45,065 nucleotides of DNA from an uncultured Clostridia bacterium (GCA_904381285.1 CAJFII010000012.1:1-45065); one strand, 5' to 3'; counted from the first letter of the stretch, positions 26,623 through 36,577 are shown. Program-made: numbers and translations. Notes: generated by a model not told the origin, from the letters alone.

Positions 26623-26783
26623 AACTAAAAACCCCTTTTTCTATTTTTGTTTCCATTTTCAATTATACATTTATTTTATGATTTTGTATATATTTTTTGT
26701 AATTTTTTGCAGATTTTTGTATTTTAACTATTTTATTCCTTTTCATTGTGTTCTATTAATTATTATAGCTATTTTAACATAAA

Positions 26784-26812
26784 TTGATTTTTTATGGAAA
26801 CTATAGTATAAT
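26784..26812 (+). promoter_or_regulatory. promoter of the lipoprotein gene
   Basis: TTGATT (26784-26789), 17-base spacer, TATAAT (26807-26812). A near-perfect 21-base palindrome (26843-26863, AAGAATTGCA arms) follows in the leader and could be an operator or a structured leader. Confidence 0.65.
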
Positions 26813-26903
26813 ATAATTAATTTAAGTGTATTATTACACTATAAGAATTGCAATGCAATTCTTGAAACCAAAAACTTATTTTAATAAAGAAAGGAAAAAC
26901 ATT

Positions 26904-27560
26904 ATGAAAAAAGCAACCTTTATTTTAACACTGATTGTAGCATTGCTTCTAGTTGGATGTGGCGGCACATCCTCCAACTCAGGAGGAATCTCTTCTGCTG
27001 ACTTTGAGGAAGTACGGCAGCAGGTAAGCGATTTAACAACTGGCCAAGAAGAGATGTCGGCATCTCTTTCAGAGACAAAAGAGACTATGGAGACTGTTCA
27101 ATCATCTTTAGAAGAGGTTAACTCTGCTTTATCTCGGATTAATTCTTTAATTGAAGATGATATAGCTCTTCAAAACAATCCTGATAAGTCATCTTCCAGT
27201 AGCAACAACCAAACTTCATCGTCAGGCGGCTTCAAAATTTCTTGTGCATATAATAATGAGTTTTTCTCAATTGAGCCAAGAACAGAGGCAGAAAAGCAGA
27301 AATGCATTGACAGCCCATACAAGCTGCCATATGAGATGGGGTCAGGTCGTATAAGAGATTTAACCTTTATCTTTTCAAGAGAAGATCTCCAGAATATCTA
27401 TCGTGTTGATGAAAGCTTCAATCACATGGAGGGATTGTCATATTCTCCTCAAGTTAATGGCTTGAAATGTGTATATTTCAATATGGAAGATGGAGGAGGC
27501 GACTATTACTTCGAAGTAATAACATCCAACAACACATACTACTTTAGTGTAAGATACTAG
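26904..27560 (+). CDS. coiled-coil lipoprotein, probably acquired
   Basis: 218 residues from ATG 26904-26906 with AAAGGA upstream; an earlier in-frame ATG lacks a ribosome site. Signal peptide with lipobox LLLVGC, then a Ser/Gly linker, a coiled coil (about 30-90: EEVRQQVSDLTTGQEEM and following heptads), a Ser/Asn linker and a C-terminal domain of about 95 residues (FKISCAYNNEFFSIEP to YYFSVRY) of unknown family. It is the only plus-strand gene in a long minus-strand run, clearly GC-richer than its neighbours. It also uses CGG for Arg twice, which no native-looking gene here does. These point to recent transfer. It would be an outer-face membrane lipoprotein after Lgt processing. Confidence 0.8.
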   Translation: MKKATFILTLIVALLLVGCGGTSSNSGGISSADFEEVRQQVSDLTTGQEEMSASLSETKETMETVQSSLEEVNSALSRINSLIEDDIALQNNPDKSSSSSNNQTSSSGGFKISCAYNNEFFSIEPRTEAEKQKCIDSPYKLPYEMGSGRIRDLTFIFSREDLQNIYRVDESFNHMEGLSYSPQVNGLKCVYFNMEDGGGDYYFEVITSNNTYYFSVRY

Positions 27561-27571
27561 TTGTGGTTTTA

Positions 27572-27618
27572 AAGAAAAGAGGAATGCTGGTGAAATTCAC
27601 CAGCATTCCTCTTTTCTT
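27572..27618 (+). terminator. very strong terminator of the lipoprotein gene
   Basis: Twenty-two-base perfect arms (AAGAAAAGAGGAATGCTGGT and two more bases) around loop AAT, ending in CTTTTCTTTATTT. It probably also terminates ftsH transcripts from the other strand. Confidence 0.9.
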
Positions 27619-27635
27619 TATTTCAAGCAATCATT

Positions 27636-29456
27636 TTATTGGTTATTTTCGTTATTGTTTTCATTAAATATTTCGTCAAATTCTTCTCCATCTATTTTTT
27701 CTTTTTCTAATAGAACTCCAGCAACTTTATGCAATTTATCCAAATGTGCTTTTAATATTTCTTCTGCAGTATTGTATGCTGTATCTATTATATTCTTTGT
27801 TTCTTCATCTATTATTGCGGCTGTTTCTTCTGAATATTCTTTACTTTGAGCAAAATCTCTTCCTAAGAATACTTCTTCTTGTGTAGAACCAAGCATTATT
27901 GTTCCAACTCGGTCACTCATTCCGTATTTTGTTACCATACTTCTTGCTATTTTTGTTGCTCTTTCTATATCATTACTTGCTCCTGTTGATATATCGTCTA
28001 AAATTAATTTTTCTGCTACTCTTCCACCTAGTAATGATACGATGTTTTCTTCCATTTCTGTTTTTGACATGAAAGATTTATCTTCTGTTGGACGATACAT
28101 TGTGTATCCTCCAGCCATTCCACGTGGTACTATTGAAATTTGATGTACAGCATCTTGTGTTGGTAAAAATCTACTTACTACTGCATGACCTGCTTCATGA
28201 TATGCTACAAGTTTATTTTCTTTTTCACTTCTTACTCTTGTTTTCTTTTCTGGTCCCATAGTTACTTTTACCATCGCATCTTCTATTTCTTTCATTCCTA
28301 TTTCATTTAAATTTCTTCTAGCTGCAAGTAATGCTGATTCGTTTAATATGTTTTCTAGGTCTGCACCTGAAAATCCTGAAGTATTTTTTGCAATTGTTTT
28401 TAAATCTACATCTTCTGCCAATCTTTTCTTTTTTGCATGTACTTCAAGTATTTGCTCTCTTGCTTTTACATCTGGTGCTGATACTACAATTTGACGGTCA
28501 AATCTTCCTGGTCTCAATAGGGCTTTATCTAATACATCTGGTCTGTTTGTTGCAGCAAGTACTATAACCCCTTCATTGGTTCCAAATCCATCCATTTCAA
28601 CTAATAATTGGTTTAATGTTTGTTCTCTTTCATCATGTCCGCCTCCAAGTCCTGCTCCTCTTTGACGTCCTACTGCATCTATTTCATCTATGAATATAAT
28701 ACATGGTGCTTTTTTCTTTGCTTCTTCAAATAAATCTCTTACGCGTGATGCACCAACACCAACGAACATTTCTACGAAATCTGATCCACTTATTATAAAG
28801 AATGGCACTCCTGCTTCTCCAGCTACAGCCTTTGCAAGTAAAGTTTTACCAGTTCCTGGTTGACCTACAAGTAAAACGCCTTTTGGTATTCTTGCTCCCA
28901 TTTCAGTGAATTTTCTTGGATTTTTTAGGAATTCTACTATTTCTTCTAATTCTTCTTTTTCTTCGTCTACTCCTGCCACATCATCAAATGTAACCTTATT
29001 TCTGTCTTCATTTCCCATTAATCTTGCTTTTGATTTTCCAAAAGTCATTGTTTTGTTTCCACCTTGACTACCATTCATTACTAAAAACCAAAAGATTAAG
29101 AAAATAATTAATAATCCAAATGGTGTTAATAATCCCAATAATGTTATAAATATTGATTGATTTTGTTCATTTAAAGATATCTCACCATTTTTTAATGGTT
29201 CCTCAATATACCTCATAAAGCTATCAATACTTGGTAGATTAACTTCTTTTTTTCCATTTTCTCCATTTAATGTTACATATGCTTTTGTTCCATCTGATGT
29301 AATTTCTATTTCTTTTACTTCTGATGCTTCTATTTTTGTAATTAATTCTGAATAATCCATTTTTGTATTAGAATTATCTAATAGTGTTGTTAAAAGTACT
29401 ATGAATATTACTCCTATTATTAGCCACATGCCTAATGTTTTTAATCCACTTTTCAA
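27636..29456 (-). CDS. ftsH: ATP-dependent zinc metalloprotease FtsH
   Basis: 606 residues from a TTG start (29454-29456) with GGAGG 9 bases upstream. Two membrane helices (about 8-26 and 103-127) flank the small outside domain. Then come Walker A GQPGTGKT (198-205), Walker B IIFIDEID, the second region of homology [20 protein letters not shown] (20 residues), and zinc site HEAGH (420-424). It degrades membrane and short-lived cytoplasmic proteins. It lies downstream of tilS, a common neighbour in Firmicutes, but with its own upstream promoter. Confidence 0.97.
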   Translation of the reverse strand: MKSGLKTLGMWLIIGVIFIVLLTTLLDNSNTKMDYSELITKIEASEVKEIEITSDGTKAYVTLNGENGKKEVNLPSIDSFMRYIEEPLKNGEISLNEQNQSIFITLLGLLTPFGLLIIFLIFWFLVMNGSQGGNKTMTFGKSKARLMGNEDRNKVTFDDVAGVDEEKEELEEIVEFLKNPRKFTEMGARIPKGVLLVGQPGTGKTLLAKAVAGEAGVPFFIISGSDFVEMFVGVGASRVRDLFEEAKKKAPCIIFIDEIDAVGRQRGAGLGGGHDEREQTLNQLLVEMDGFGTNEGVIVLAATNRPDVLDKALLRPGRFDRQIVVSAPDVKAREQILEVHAKKKRLAEDVDLKTIAKNTSGFSGADLENILNESALLAARRNLNEIGMKEIEDAMVKVTMGPEKKTRVRSEKENKLVAYHEAGHAVVSRFLPTQDAVHQISIVPRGMAGGYTMYRPTEDKSFMSKTEMEENIVSLLGGRVAEKLILDDISTGASNDIERATKIARSMVTKYGMSDRVGTIMLGSTQEEVFLGRDFAQSKEYSEETAAIIDEETKNIIDTAYNTAEEILKAHLDKLHKVAGVLLEKEKIDGEEFDEIFNENNNENNQ

Positions 29457-29554
29457 TTCTTTTTTCCTCCTTTAACTGATGCATAGTATTAAATTTGTAC
29501 TATAATATTAGACTTACCACCTTGGGTAAAAGTTACATGCATTTTGTTTTTTGA

Positions 29555-29583
29555 AATATACCACATATTATGTGCATTTGCAA
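29555..29583 (-). promoter_or_regulatory. probable ftsH promoter
   Basis: Minus strand TTGCAA (29578-29583), 17-base spacer, TATATT (29555-29560), about 100 bases upstream of the ftsH start. Confidence 0.5.
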
Positions 29584-29643
29584 TAGTTTTTTTGTGTCTT
29601 TTTTGTGTCAAATGCACTATTACCAAGACTTTCCTTACGGATG

Positions 29644-30631
29644 CTACTTATTGGTCATAAAAAATATTTTTTTATTTTTTACTAAAATTTTTACTTTTTT
29701 ATTAGGAATTAAAAATTTATTTCCAATATTATTGCTACATAATTTTATTATATCTTGTATATGTATTTTTTCTATTCCGCTACTTGACCCAAAAAGTCTA
29801 TTAATAGTATATAACACGATTCTATTTTTTATAACTAATTCTAATGCATTAAATTTTTTTAAATCTAGGGTTATTTGTTCTTTAGTTTCTTCAATTAAAA
29901 TATCTTTATACATTTGTATAGTTTTATCTTCAATAAATTGATTTTCTTCTTTTGAAATTTTTGATAATCTGTCTATTGCTTCTATAATATTGGGATTAAA
30001 TTCTTTTTGTATATATGGAATTAATAAATTTCTAACTTTATTCCTTGTATATATATTTTCCATATTGGTTTTATCTATTCTTGGTTTTAAATTATTTTTT
30101 TTGCAATATTCTTCTATTTGATTTCTTTTGCAATTTATTAATGGTCGTATATACTTATTTTCTCTTATTACTTCTATTCCTTTTAATCCGGATGTTCCTG
30201 TTCCTCTTATTATATTCATTAATACTGTTTCTACATTATCATTTTTTGTGTGTGCTGTAGCTATTTTATTTGAATTTGTTTGTTTTAATATTTCATCAAA
30301 AAATTCATATCTTATTTTTCTTCCAGCTTCTTCTGTTCCTATTTTTTGTTTTTTTGCAACATCTTGTATTTCTACTTGTTTTACAAAACATGGTATTTTT
30401 CTATTTTTACAAAATTCTTCTACATATTTTTGATCATCTATTGCTTCTTTTCTTATCATATGATTAATATGTGCTACAACAATATTAAATTTTATTTCTT
30501 TTTGTATTTTTAAAAGTACATCTAATAAAGTAATAGAGTCAGGTCCCCCTGACACTCCTATTACTACAGAATCTCCGATTTTCTATTAAGTTATTTTCTT
30601 TAATTGTTTGTTTTACAATTTCTTCTAACAT
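29644..30631 (-). CDS. tilS: tRNA(Ile)-lysidine synthase, requires +1 shift at an in-frame CGG
   Basis: The start ATG 30629-30631 has AAAGG upstream and opens MLEEIVKQTIKENNLIEN. Then CGG (30577-30575) falls in frame, and normal reading stops 13 codons later. Skipping the C gives GDSVVIGVSGGPDS, the conserved lead-in and PP-loop (SGGPDS), and the frame stays open to 29644, for 328 residues in all. A GTG at 30555 could start a shorter protein but removes the strand before the PP-loop and has only a weak ribosome site. TilS makes lysidine on the tRNA that reads AUA; AUA is very common in this window, so the enzyme should be essential, which makes a real knockout implausible. The dnaB stop is 13 bases upstream. 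Confidence 0.88.
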
Positions 30632-30643
30632 TATTTACCTTTC

Positions 30644-31978
30644 TTATTCACGATATTTTTCTATATTTGCAAATTTCGTGTAGTTTCCTAACCATAATAG
30701 TTCTACTGTTCCTGTTGAACCGCTTCTATGTTTTGCTATAATTACCTCTGCTATGTTTTTCTTTTCTGATTCTTCATTATAGTAATCATCTCTATACAAG
30801 AACATTACTATATCGGCATCTTGCTCTATTGCTCCGGATTCACGAAGGTCTGATAACATTGGTCTATGGTCTGGACGTTGTTCTGGTGCTCTTGATAATT
30901 GTGATAGTGCTATTACTGGTACATTTATTTCTTTTGCAAGTATTTTTAATGATCTACTTATTTCAGATATTTCTTGTTCACGACTTCCTCCACGTTTTTG
31001 ACTACTTGCTTGTACTAACTGTAAATAGTCTATTACAACTAGCCCTATGTTTTTTTCCAATTTTAATTTTCTACATTTAGCTCTTATTTCCATTACCGAT
31101 ATTCCTGGTGTATCATCTATGTATATTCCTGCTTCTGACAATGGCCCTAAGGCTCCGGCTAATTTCATCCAATCTTCATCATCTATTTTTCCGGTTCTTA
31201 TTTTATTGCTGTCTACCATTGCTTCACTACATAATATTCTGTTTACCATTTGTTCTTTAGACATTTCTAAACTAAATATTGCTACTGGAACTTTTGCTTT
31301 TACAGCTGCATTAGTTGCAATATTTAACGCAAATGCGGATTTTCCCATTGCTGGTCTTGCAGCAATTAGTATAAGGTCAGATTCATGTAAACCAGCTGTT
31401 TTATAATCCAAATCACTGAATCCCGTAGGTACACCTGTTATATGCTGTTTTTGATTATATAGCTTTTCTAATCCTGCAAAAGTATCTACTAGTATGTCTT
31501 TAATTGATGAATATCCTTTTTGATTCTTTTTTTGCATGATATTAAATATTTTCTTTTCTGCTTCATCCATTATTACTTCGACATCTTCTGTTGGATTATA
31601 CCCTAATGAGATAATTTCATTTGCTGTTTGTATTAGAGTTCTTAACATTGATTTTTCTTCTACTATTTTAATATATTTATCAATGTTAGCACTTGTTGGT
31701 GCCATGTCTGGTAATGTTGCTAAATATTCTAAACCTCCTACAACATCAAATTTTCCAATTGATACAAGTTCTGCTTTCAATGTTATAATATCTACTGGTT
31801 CTGCTCTATTATATAGGTTTAAAATTGCTCCATATATTGCTTTGTTATCTTCACGGTAAAAGTCTTCTGGTTTTAATACTTCTATTGCAGAAACTACGGC
31901 ATCTTTGTCGGTTAGCATGCTTCCTAATACCGCTTGTTCTGCTTCTATATCACTTGGTGGTATTTTACCTAATTCCAT
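30644..31978 (-). CDS. dnaB: replicative DNA helicase
   Basis: 444 residues, full length. The N-terminal primase-interaction domain starts IPPSDIEAEQAVLGSMLTD. The RecA-like core has Walker A ARPAMGKS, IFSLEMSKEQMVNRIL, Walker B VIDYLQL, and the DRPMLSDLRESGAIEQDADI-type switch as HRPMLSDLRESGAIEQ. It unwinds DNA at the replication fork. It is 2 bases after rplI, whose final codons carry the AGGAG used by dnaB, so the two are translationally coupled, as in many Firmicutes. Confidence 0.97.
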   Translation of the reverse strand: MELGKIPPSDIEAEQAVLGSMLTDKDAVVSAIEVLKPEDFYREDNKAIYGAILNLYNRAEPVDIITLKAELVSIGKFDVVGGLEYLATLPDMAPTSANIDKYIKIVEEKSMLRTLIQTANEIISLGYNPTEDVEVIMDEAEKKIFNIMQKKNQKGYSSIKDILVDTFAGLEKLYNQKQHITGVPTGFSDLDYKTAGLHESDLILIAARPAMGKSAFALNIATNAAVKAKVPVAIFSLEMSKEQMVNRILCSEAMVDSNKIRTGKIDDEDWMKLAGALGPLSEAGIYIDDTPGISVMEIRAKCRKLKLEKNIGLVVIDYLQLVQASSQKRGGSREQEISEISRSLKILAKEINVPVIALSQLSRAPEQRPDHRPMLSDLRESGAIEQDADIVMFLYRDDYYNEESEKKNIAEVIIAKHRSGSTGTVELLWLGNYTKFANIEKYRE

Positions 31979-31980
31979 AA

Positions 31981-32427
31981 TTATTCTCCTATTACATTTA
32001 CTTTTAGTTTTGCTATTACTCCATCATATAATTTTATTTCTATAGTAAACATTCCTAATATTTTTATTGGTTCTTGTAATAAAACTTTCTTTTTATCTAC
32101 TTTAATTCCATATTGTTTTTCTAGATTTTGTACTATTTCTTTCGCTGTTATTGACCCAAATACTTTTCCATTTTCTCCACTTTTAACTGGCAATTTTAAA
32201 AGTATGTTTTCTATTTTTTTAGCATTCTCTAAAGCTGCTTGTTTTTCTAGTTCTTTTCTATGTTCTTCTGATGCTTGTTTTGATTGTAGATTTGCTAAAT
32301 TTCCTTTATCTGCTGGGACTGCTAAATTTTTTGGAAATAAATAATTTCTAGCATATCCATCATTAGCATTTATAATTTGGTCTTTCTTTCCAACACCTTT
32401 TATATCTTGTTTTAATATTACTTTCAT
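31981..32427 (-). CDS. rplI: 50S ribosomal protein L9
   Basis: 148 residues, complete. N-terminal RNA-binding motif (MKVILKQDIKGVGKKDQI, then GYARNYLFPKNLA), connecting helix and C-terminal domain (NGKVFGSITAKEI). It is a structural protein at the base of the L1 stalk. It heads the rplI-dnaB-tilS series, with GAAAGGAG ahead of the start and its own promoter. Confidence 0.97.
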   Translation of the reverse strand: MKVILKQDIKGVGKKDQIINANDGYARNYLFPKNLAVPADKGNLANLQSKQASEEHRKELEKQAALENAKKIENILLKLPVKSGENGKVFGSITAKEIVQNLEKQYGIKVDKKKVLLQEPIKILGMFTIEIKLYDGVIAKLKVNVIGE

Positions 32428-32470
32428 ATCATCATGTCTCCTTTCACAATCATATCTCTATATGTGCTAT

Positions 32471-32499
32471 ATTTTATAACAAAATCGCTTTTTTTTCAA
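32471..32499 (-). promoter_or_regulatory. probable promoter of rplI-dnaB-tilS
   Basis: Minus strand TTGAAA (32494-32499), 17-base spacer, TAAAAT (32471-32476). Confidence 0.5.
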
Positions 32500-32573
32500 G
32501 TTAATTAGAATTAATCATACTTCTTAAGCAAACTCCAAGAAATAGATTTTACAAAAAATTTTTTATTATGTTA

Positions 32574-32612
32574 AAATGAGGCAAATTACTTAAATAGTAT
32601 TTTACCTCATTT
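32574..32612 (-). terminator. terminator after the unknown membrane protein gene
   Basis: AAATGAGG/CCTCATTT arms with an inner AAATTACT/AGTATTT-like stem, followed on the minus strand by TTTTAA. It separates the gdpP unit from rplI. Confidence 0.7.
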
Positions 32613-32616
32613 CATA

Positions 32617-33522
32617 TTATCTTCCTTCGTCTTCTATTTCCCTATTTGTCTGATCTGCTTGTTTGACTTGTTCTTGTTTTGATTGTTGCTGTGTTTCTTG
32701 TTCAGCTTTTAATGCTTCTATTAATCTGTTTTTAAATTTTTCTTTTTCTGTTTCTTTGTCATTATCAAAATTTGCATGGTAATCTAATGCTGTAGATATA
32801 ACTTTCCATTCTTCTGGTGACATTTCTGCTAAAACCGATTTATAGTTCTTCATTTGGTTATAGCTTTCTCCTGGTATTACTCTTACCCTTTCTCCATTTT
32901 CAATTGTCATGCAATCCATAACTTCTCTATTTTCTCGATTTTCTTTATCTAATTTCCAAACTTTATATGTTCTTATTCCATCATTATTTATGCTATATGA
33001 AACTCCATTTTCATCTAGCTCTGCTTCTGCTTCGTATGGATTTTCTCCATGTGTTATAATTTCTCCTGTGCTTTCATCTATATATACATAATTTTCATGT
33101 GAAGGTGCAATTTCTATATCTTTCGTTGTCAATGTAGTATCTCCTGTTTGTTGTTCATAGTTTTCTATATATTTATCTTTTATAAAATTTAACACATCGT
33201 CCTTAGTTTCTAGACTATCTACCTCTTGTTCAATACTATTTAATGAAACCCTATATTGTTCTTTAAAATCTTTAACTTCATTGCTTGGTTCTATTGATTC
33301 TGTTGACTCTATTTGAGGATTTTTACCTTCTTCGCCAGGTCCTAATACTTTTACCCCTCCAGCAACTACCGATGCCGCAACACCAATTCCTAGTATTGAT
33401 TTTACAATAAATGCTCTTTTTGCTTTTTTATGTAGTTGTATTCTTTCTTTTTTAGTAAGTTTTCTACCTAAATCTTCTTCTTTTTCTTTTAATTTCTTCT
33501 TTTCTCCAGGTATTAATTTCAT
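32617..33522 (-). CDS. hypothetical membrane-anchored protein downstream of gdpP
   Basis: 301 residues. A very basic N-terminus (EKKKLKEKEEDLGRKLTKKE) is followed by one transmembrane helix at about 36-60 (FIVKSILGIGVAASVVAGGV), then an acidic extracytoplasmic region with repeated Glu-rich segments and a Gln-rich C-terminus. No family recognised. GGAGGG lies 6 bases before the ATG. It follows the true gdpP stop by 34 bases and precedes a terminator, so it is probably co-transcribed with gdpP; a link to cyclic-di-AMP or wall stress is only a guess. Confidence 0.65.
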   Translation of the reverse strand: MKLIPGEKKKLKEKEEDLGRKLTKKERIQLHKKAKRAFIVKSILGIGVAASVVAGGVKVLGPGEEGKNPQIESTESIEPSNEVKDFKEQYRVSLNSIEQEVDSLETKDDVLNFIKDKYIENYEQQTGDTTLTTKDIEIAPSHENYVYIDESTGEIITHGENPYEAEAELDENGVSYSINNDGIRTYKVWKLDKENRENREVMDCMTIENGERVRVIPGESYNQMKNYKSVLAEMSPEEWKVISTALDYHANFDNDKETEKEKFKNRLIEALKAEQETQQQSKQEQVKQADQTNREIEDEGR

Positions 33523-33556
33523 TTATATCCCTCCACATTAATTAGCTTTTTTATTT

Positions 33557-35588
33557 CTAATTACCTAATTCATCAAAATATTCATCTATTTTCTTTATTA
33601 ATTCTTGTTTTACTTCTTGTTTAGTTTTTCCACTAACTTGTGCTCCTGCAAGTGTGATATGTCCTCCTCCTCCGTAATTTTTCTAGTATTACTTGGACAT
33701 TTATATCACCTATTGAACGACCACTTATACATACTTTTTCTCCTATATCTCCAATTACAAATGATGCTGTAATATCACTTATTGTTAAAAGTTCGTCTGC
33801 TGCTTTTGCACAAATTACTCCTGCATTTTTATCCTCTTCATCATATATTGATATTCCTATAGTATCATGTACAATTTCGGCATTTCTTACTATTTCTGAA
33901 ATTTTATTATAGTTTTCTATATCACTTTGGAACCATTTTTTTACTTTTATAATGTCAACTCCACATTTTCTTAAATATGCTGCTGCTTCAAATGTTCTTA
34001 CACCTGTTTTAAATGTAAAGTTTTTAGTATCCATCATAATTCCTGCATATAGTCCTTCTATTTCTACCGTTTTTAGTTGTACTGGATTTTCTACATATTG
34101 TAATAATTCTGTTACTAATTCTGCTGCTGATGAAGCATATACTTCATGGAAAGTTAATATTGCATTATCTATAAAATCTGTACTTCTTCTATGATGATCT
34201 ATTATTACTATCTTATTAGTTTTTTCTAATAATTCAGGTGCTTCTACATAGCTTCTTTTATGTGTATCTACAATAATAAGTAGTGTTTCTTGCGAAATTT
34301 CATCTAGTGCTTGTTGTTTATCTATAAATACTTCTTCATCTTCTTCTTTTTTTACAGATTCCATAAATTGGTCTATGCTTAATCCTGAAGTTTCATTAAC
34401 TATTTTTGCTTCTTTTCCTAAGCTTTTAACTAGTCTGTATATTCCTAAGCTAGATCCTACTGAGTCTATATCTCCATTTGTATGTCCCATTATTAATACA
34501 TCTTTTGCTTGCATTATTAACTCTTCAAGTGCATGGGCAACAATTCTTGCCTTTACTTTTGTTCTTTTCTCAATTTCTTGAGCTCTTCCTCCAAAGAAAG
34601 TATATTTTTCATTTTCACGAATTACTGCTTGATCTCCACCACGTCCTAATGCAATGTCCATACCTGCTAGTGCTGATTTATATTTTTCATATTCAGTAGA
34701 ACCTTCATTTGAAATTGAAATACTTAAAGTTATTTGTAGTCCTCCTCCTAGCTTAATTTCTTTTATTGTATCTAGAATTTGGAATTTGTTTTCTTTTACT
34801 TTTTCTAGATATCTTTGTTCAAATATATATACAAAGGTATCTCTTTCAGACTTAATTACTACTCCATTTGATTCCATTGCCCAGTCATATATGTTTTTTT
34901 CTATTTTCGCTACTATTTCTGGTCTTTCTTCATTAGATATTCTTTGGAACATTTCTTCATAATTGTCTATCATTATTATTCCTATACAGGTTTGAGAGTC
35001 ATTATATTTTTTTACTGCTTTTACATATTCAGTATTATCTATAAAATACAATAATACCATATATTCTTGTCCACTTTTTGAATTTTGTTTTGATTTTACA
35101 TACTCTCCTATTATTTTGTAGTTTTTGTCTTCTATTATTTCTTCTTTTTGTATTGTTCTATCTTTTATTCTATTTTTGTCTTTATCATTTATTTTTTCTT
35201 GTATATCTATTTTTATTTCTTGTATTAACTCATTTAATTTAGTTTCTATATCTATATTTTCAAATTCGCTTACAAATTTAGAACTTTTCCAAATAATGTT
35301 TCCATTCGTTTCCATTATTATTAATGGAAATGGCGAATTTATTAAAGTATTTTTTGCTGCACTATCTACTGTTATTGTTAATTCTTGTATATGCTCTGAA
35401 ATTTCTGCTTTTCTTTTATTATTTGTCCATATTGCATAAAAACAAATAAGGCCAAACAAAATAACTGCTGGCATTACAAAGGCTGTTTCATATAGGCATA
35501 TTACTATTAATAATATGGCTATAATTATTAAATATATTTTTGTTTTAGAATTTATAATTTCAAAGGCTCTTTTGTTATTATTTTGCAT
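33557..35588 (-). CDS. gdpP: cyclic-di-AMP phosphodiesterase GdpP-like, requires +1 shift at an in-frame CGG
   Basis: Two N-terminal membrane helices (about 16-50), a PAS-like domain, a degenerate GGDEF domain, then DHH (MGHTNGDIDSVGS; IVDTHK; VIIDHHRR) and DHHA1 domains. Read normally, the protein ends LEKL-RRRRTYH and stops at 33633. The first R is CGG (33674-33672). Skipping the C gives LEKL-GGGGHITLAGAQ, the invariant DHHA1 GGGGH motif, and continues to TAG at 33557, for 676 residues. The enzyme hydrolyses c-di-AMP at the membrane, controlling wall and ion homeostasis. Promoter TTGACA-17-TAAAAT lies upstream. Confidence 0.9.
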
Positions 35589-35614
35589 AACTCCTCCTTT
35601 TATTATCCCACTAT

Positions 35615-35643
35615 ATTTTACGCTTTATTGGTTTATTTGTCAA
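35615..35643 (-). promoter_or_regulatory. promoter of gdpP
   Basis: Minus strand TTGACA (35638-35643), 17-base spacer, TAAAAT (35615-35620), with AGGAGG before the start. Confidence 0.65.
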
Positions 35644-35707
35644 GTAAAGTTTGATGACAAAAAATGGCAGAGTGAAGGTTAGTCAATCATGAACAAAAGG
35701 TGAACAA

Positions 35708-35771
35708 TGAACAAAAGGGACGTTCCTTAAAGTTCAAATATTTGAACTTTAAGGAACGTCCCTTTTGTTCA
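35708..35771. repeat. perfect 64-base palindrome, REP-like
   Basis: Two 32-base arms meet with no spacer at 35739/35740; the arm begins TGAACAAAAGGGACGTTCCT. A partial extra copy of the outer end (GAACAAAAGG) occurs at 35691-35700. It can fold into a long hairpin in DNA or RNA and may also terminate the minus-strand gene at 35779. The sequence looks like palindromic elements associated with IS200/REP-type transposases, but no such gene is in the window. Confidence 0.8.
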
Positions 35772-35778
35772 CTCACAT

Positions 35779-36132
35779 TTATTCTAACAATATTTGCTTT
35801 ACTTCTTTTAATAATTTCATTTTTAATTGTTTCCAATTACATTCTCCTATGTATTCTAGTGAAATATGAGAAAGATATCCTTCTTTCTCTGCTATTTTAT
35901 CCCACTGTTCCACTGTAGGAAAATCATCTTCAATTAACATTCTTACTAAACGATTTCTTGAATTAATATATGGATTAAAATATATAGTTCTTCCATAATA
36001 CTTTTCTATTATTTTGTCTAGTTTTTCATCTATATTTTTTATGCGTTTTATTTTTATTCCAATATTTAATATTTGATAATATAACATTTCTCTATTCATC
36101 ATAATATCACTATATATTGTTTTTTTCGACAT
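35779..36132 (-). CDS. hypothetical protein, partner of a ribbon-helix-helix gene
   Basis: 117 residues, charged and mainly helical, with no membrane segment or signal. It contains IIEKYYGRTIYFNPYINSRN and WDKIAEKEGYLSHISLEYIG. Family not recognised. It starts 20 bases after the ribbon-helix-helix gene at 36153 and is followed by the 64-base palindrome, so the two form a small operon. The arrangement (small DNA-binding protein, then a small helical protein) could be toxin-antitoxin-like or part of a mobile regulatory cassette; no catalytic motif supports a specific role. Confidence 0.5.
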   Translation of the reverse strand: MSKKTIYSDIMMNREMLYYQILNIGIKIKRIKNIDEKLDKIIEKYYGRTIYFNPYINSRNRLVRMLIEDDFPTVEQWDKIAEKEGYLSHISLEYIGECNWKQLKMKLLKEVKQILLE

Positions 36133-36152
36133 TTCAAATCCAATTTCGACAT

Positions 36153-36485
36153 TTATTCTAATTCGTCTATTGCATTTTTTATTGCTATATTTACCAATTT
36201 ATAAATAGATAAATTATATCTTTCTCTCATTTCCTCTAATTCATTAAATAATGATTCTCTTATGGTTAAAGAGTGTTGAATAGATAATTCTCCTTTTGGT
36301 TTTTCATATATTTTTACATTATTTGTTTTTATTAGCTCTTCAATACATGCGTTTATTAATTGATTTATTGATGTTTGATAAACTGTTTTTGCAAGTTCTC
36401 CTAATTTTTCATACAGTGTGTTATCAATTTCTATTGTTTTCTTTAAAGACCTTTCCCTTCTCCAAAACCTATCAAATGCTCCCAT
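36153..36485 (-). CDS. tandem ribbon-helix-helix DNA-binding protein
   Basis: 110 residues with two similar units: KKTIEIDNTLYEKLGELAK followed by SINQLINACIEELIK, and IQHSLTIRESLFNELEEMRE followed by SIYKLVNIAIKNAIDELE. Each is a short strand plus two helices, the ribbon-helix-helix (CopG/Arc-like) pattern. Having two in one chain would let a monomer form the DNA-binding fold that normally needs a dimer. AAGGAG is 6 bases before the ATG. It probably represses its own operon, shared with the gene at 35779. Confidence 0.6.
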   Translation of the reverse strand: MGAFDRFWRRERSLKKTIEIDNTLYEKLGELAKTVYQTSINQLINACIEELIKTNNVKIYEKPKGELSIQHSLTIRESLFNELEEMRERYNLSIYKLVNIAIKNAIDELE

Positions 36486-36577
36486 ATTTTTCTCCTTTAA
36501 TTTTACTTATTAAAAGATTATACTAATATAATATGCATTTTTTAACTATGTATACATATAGTTTTTACCTGCATGTA

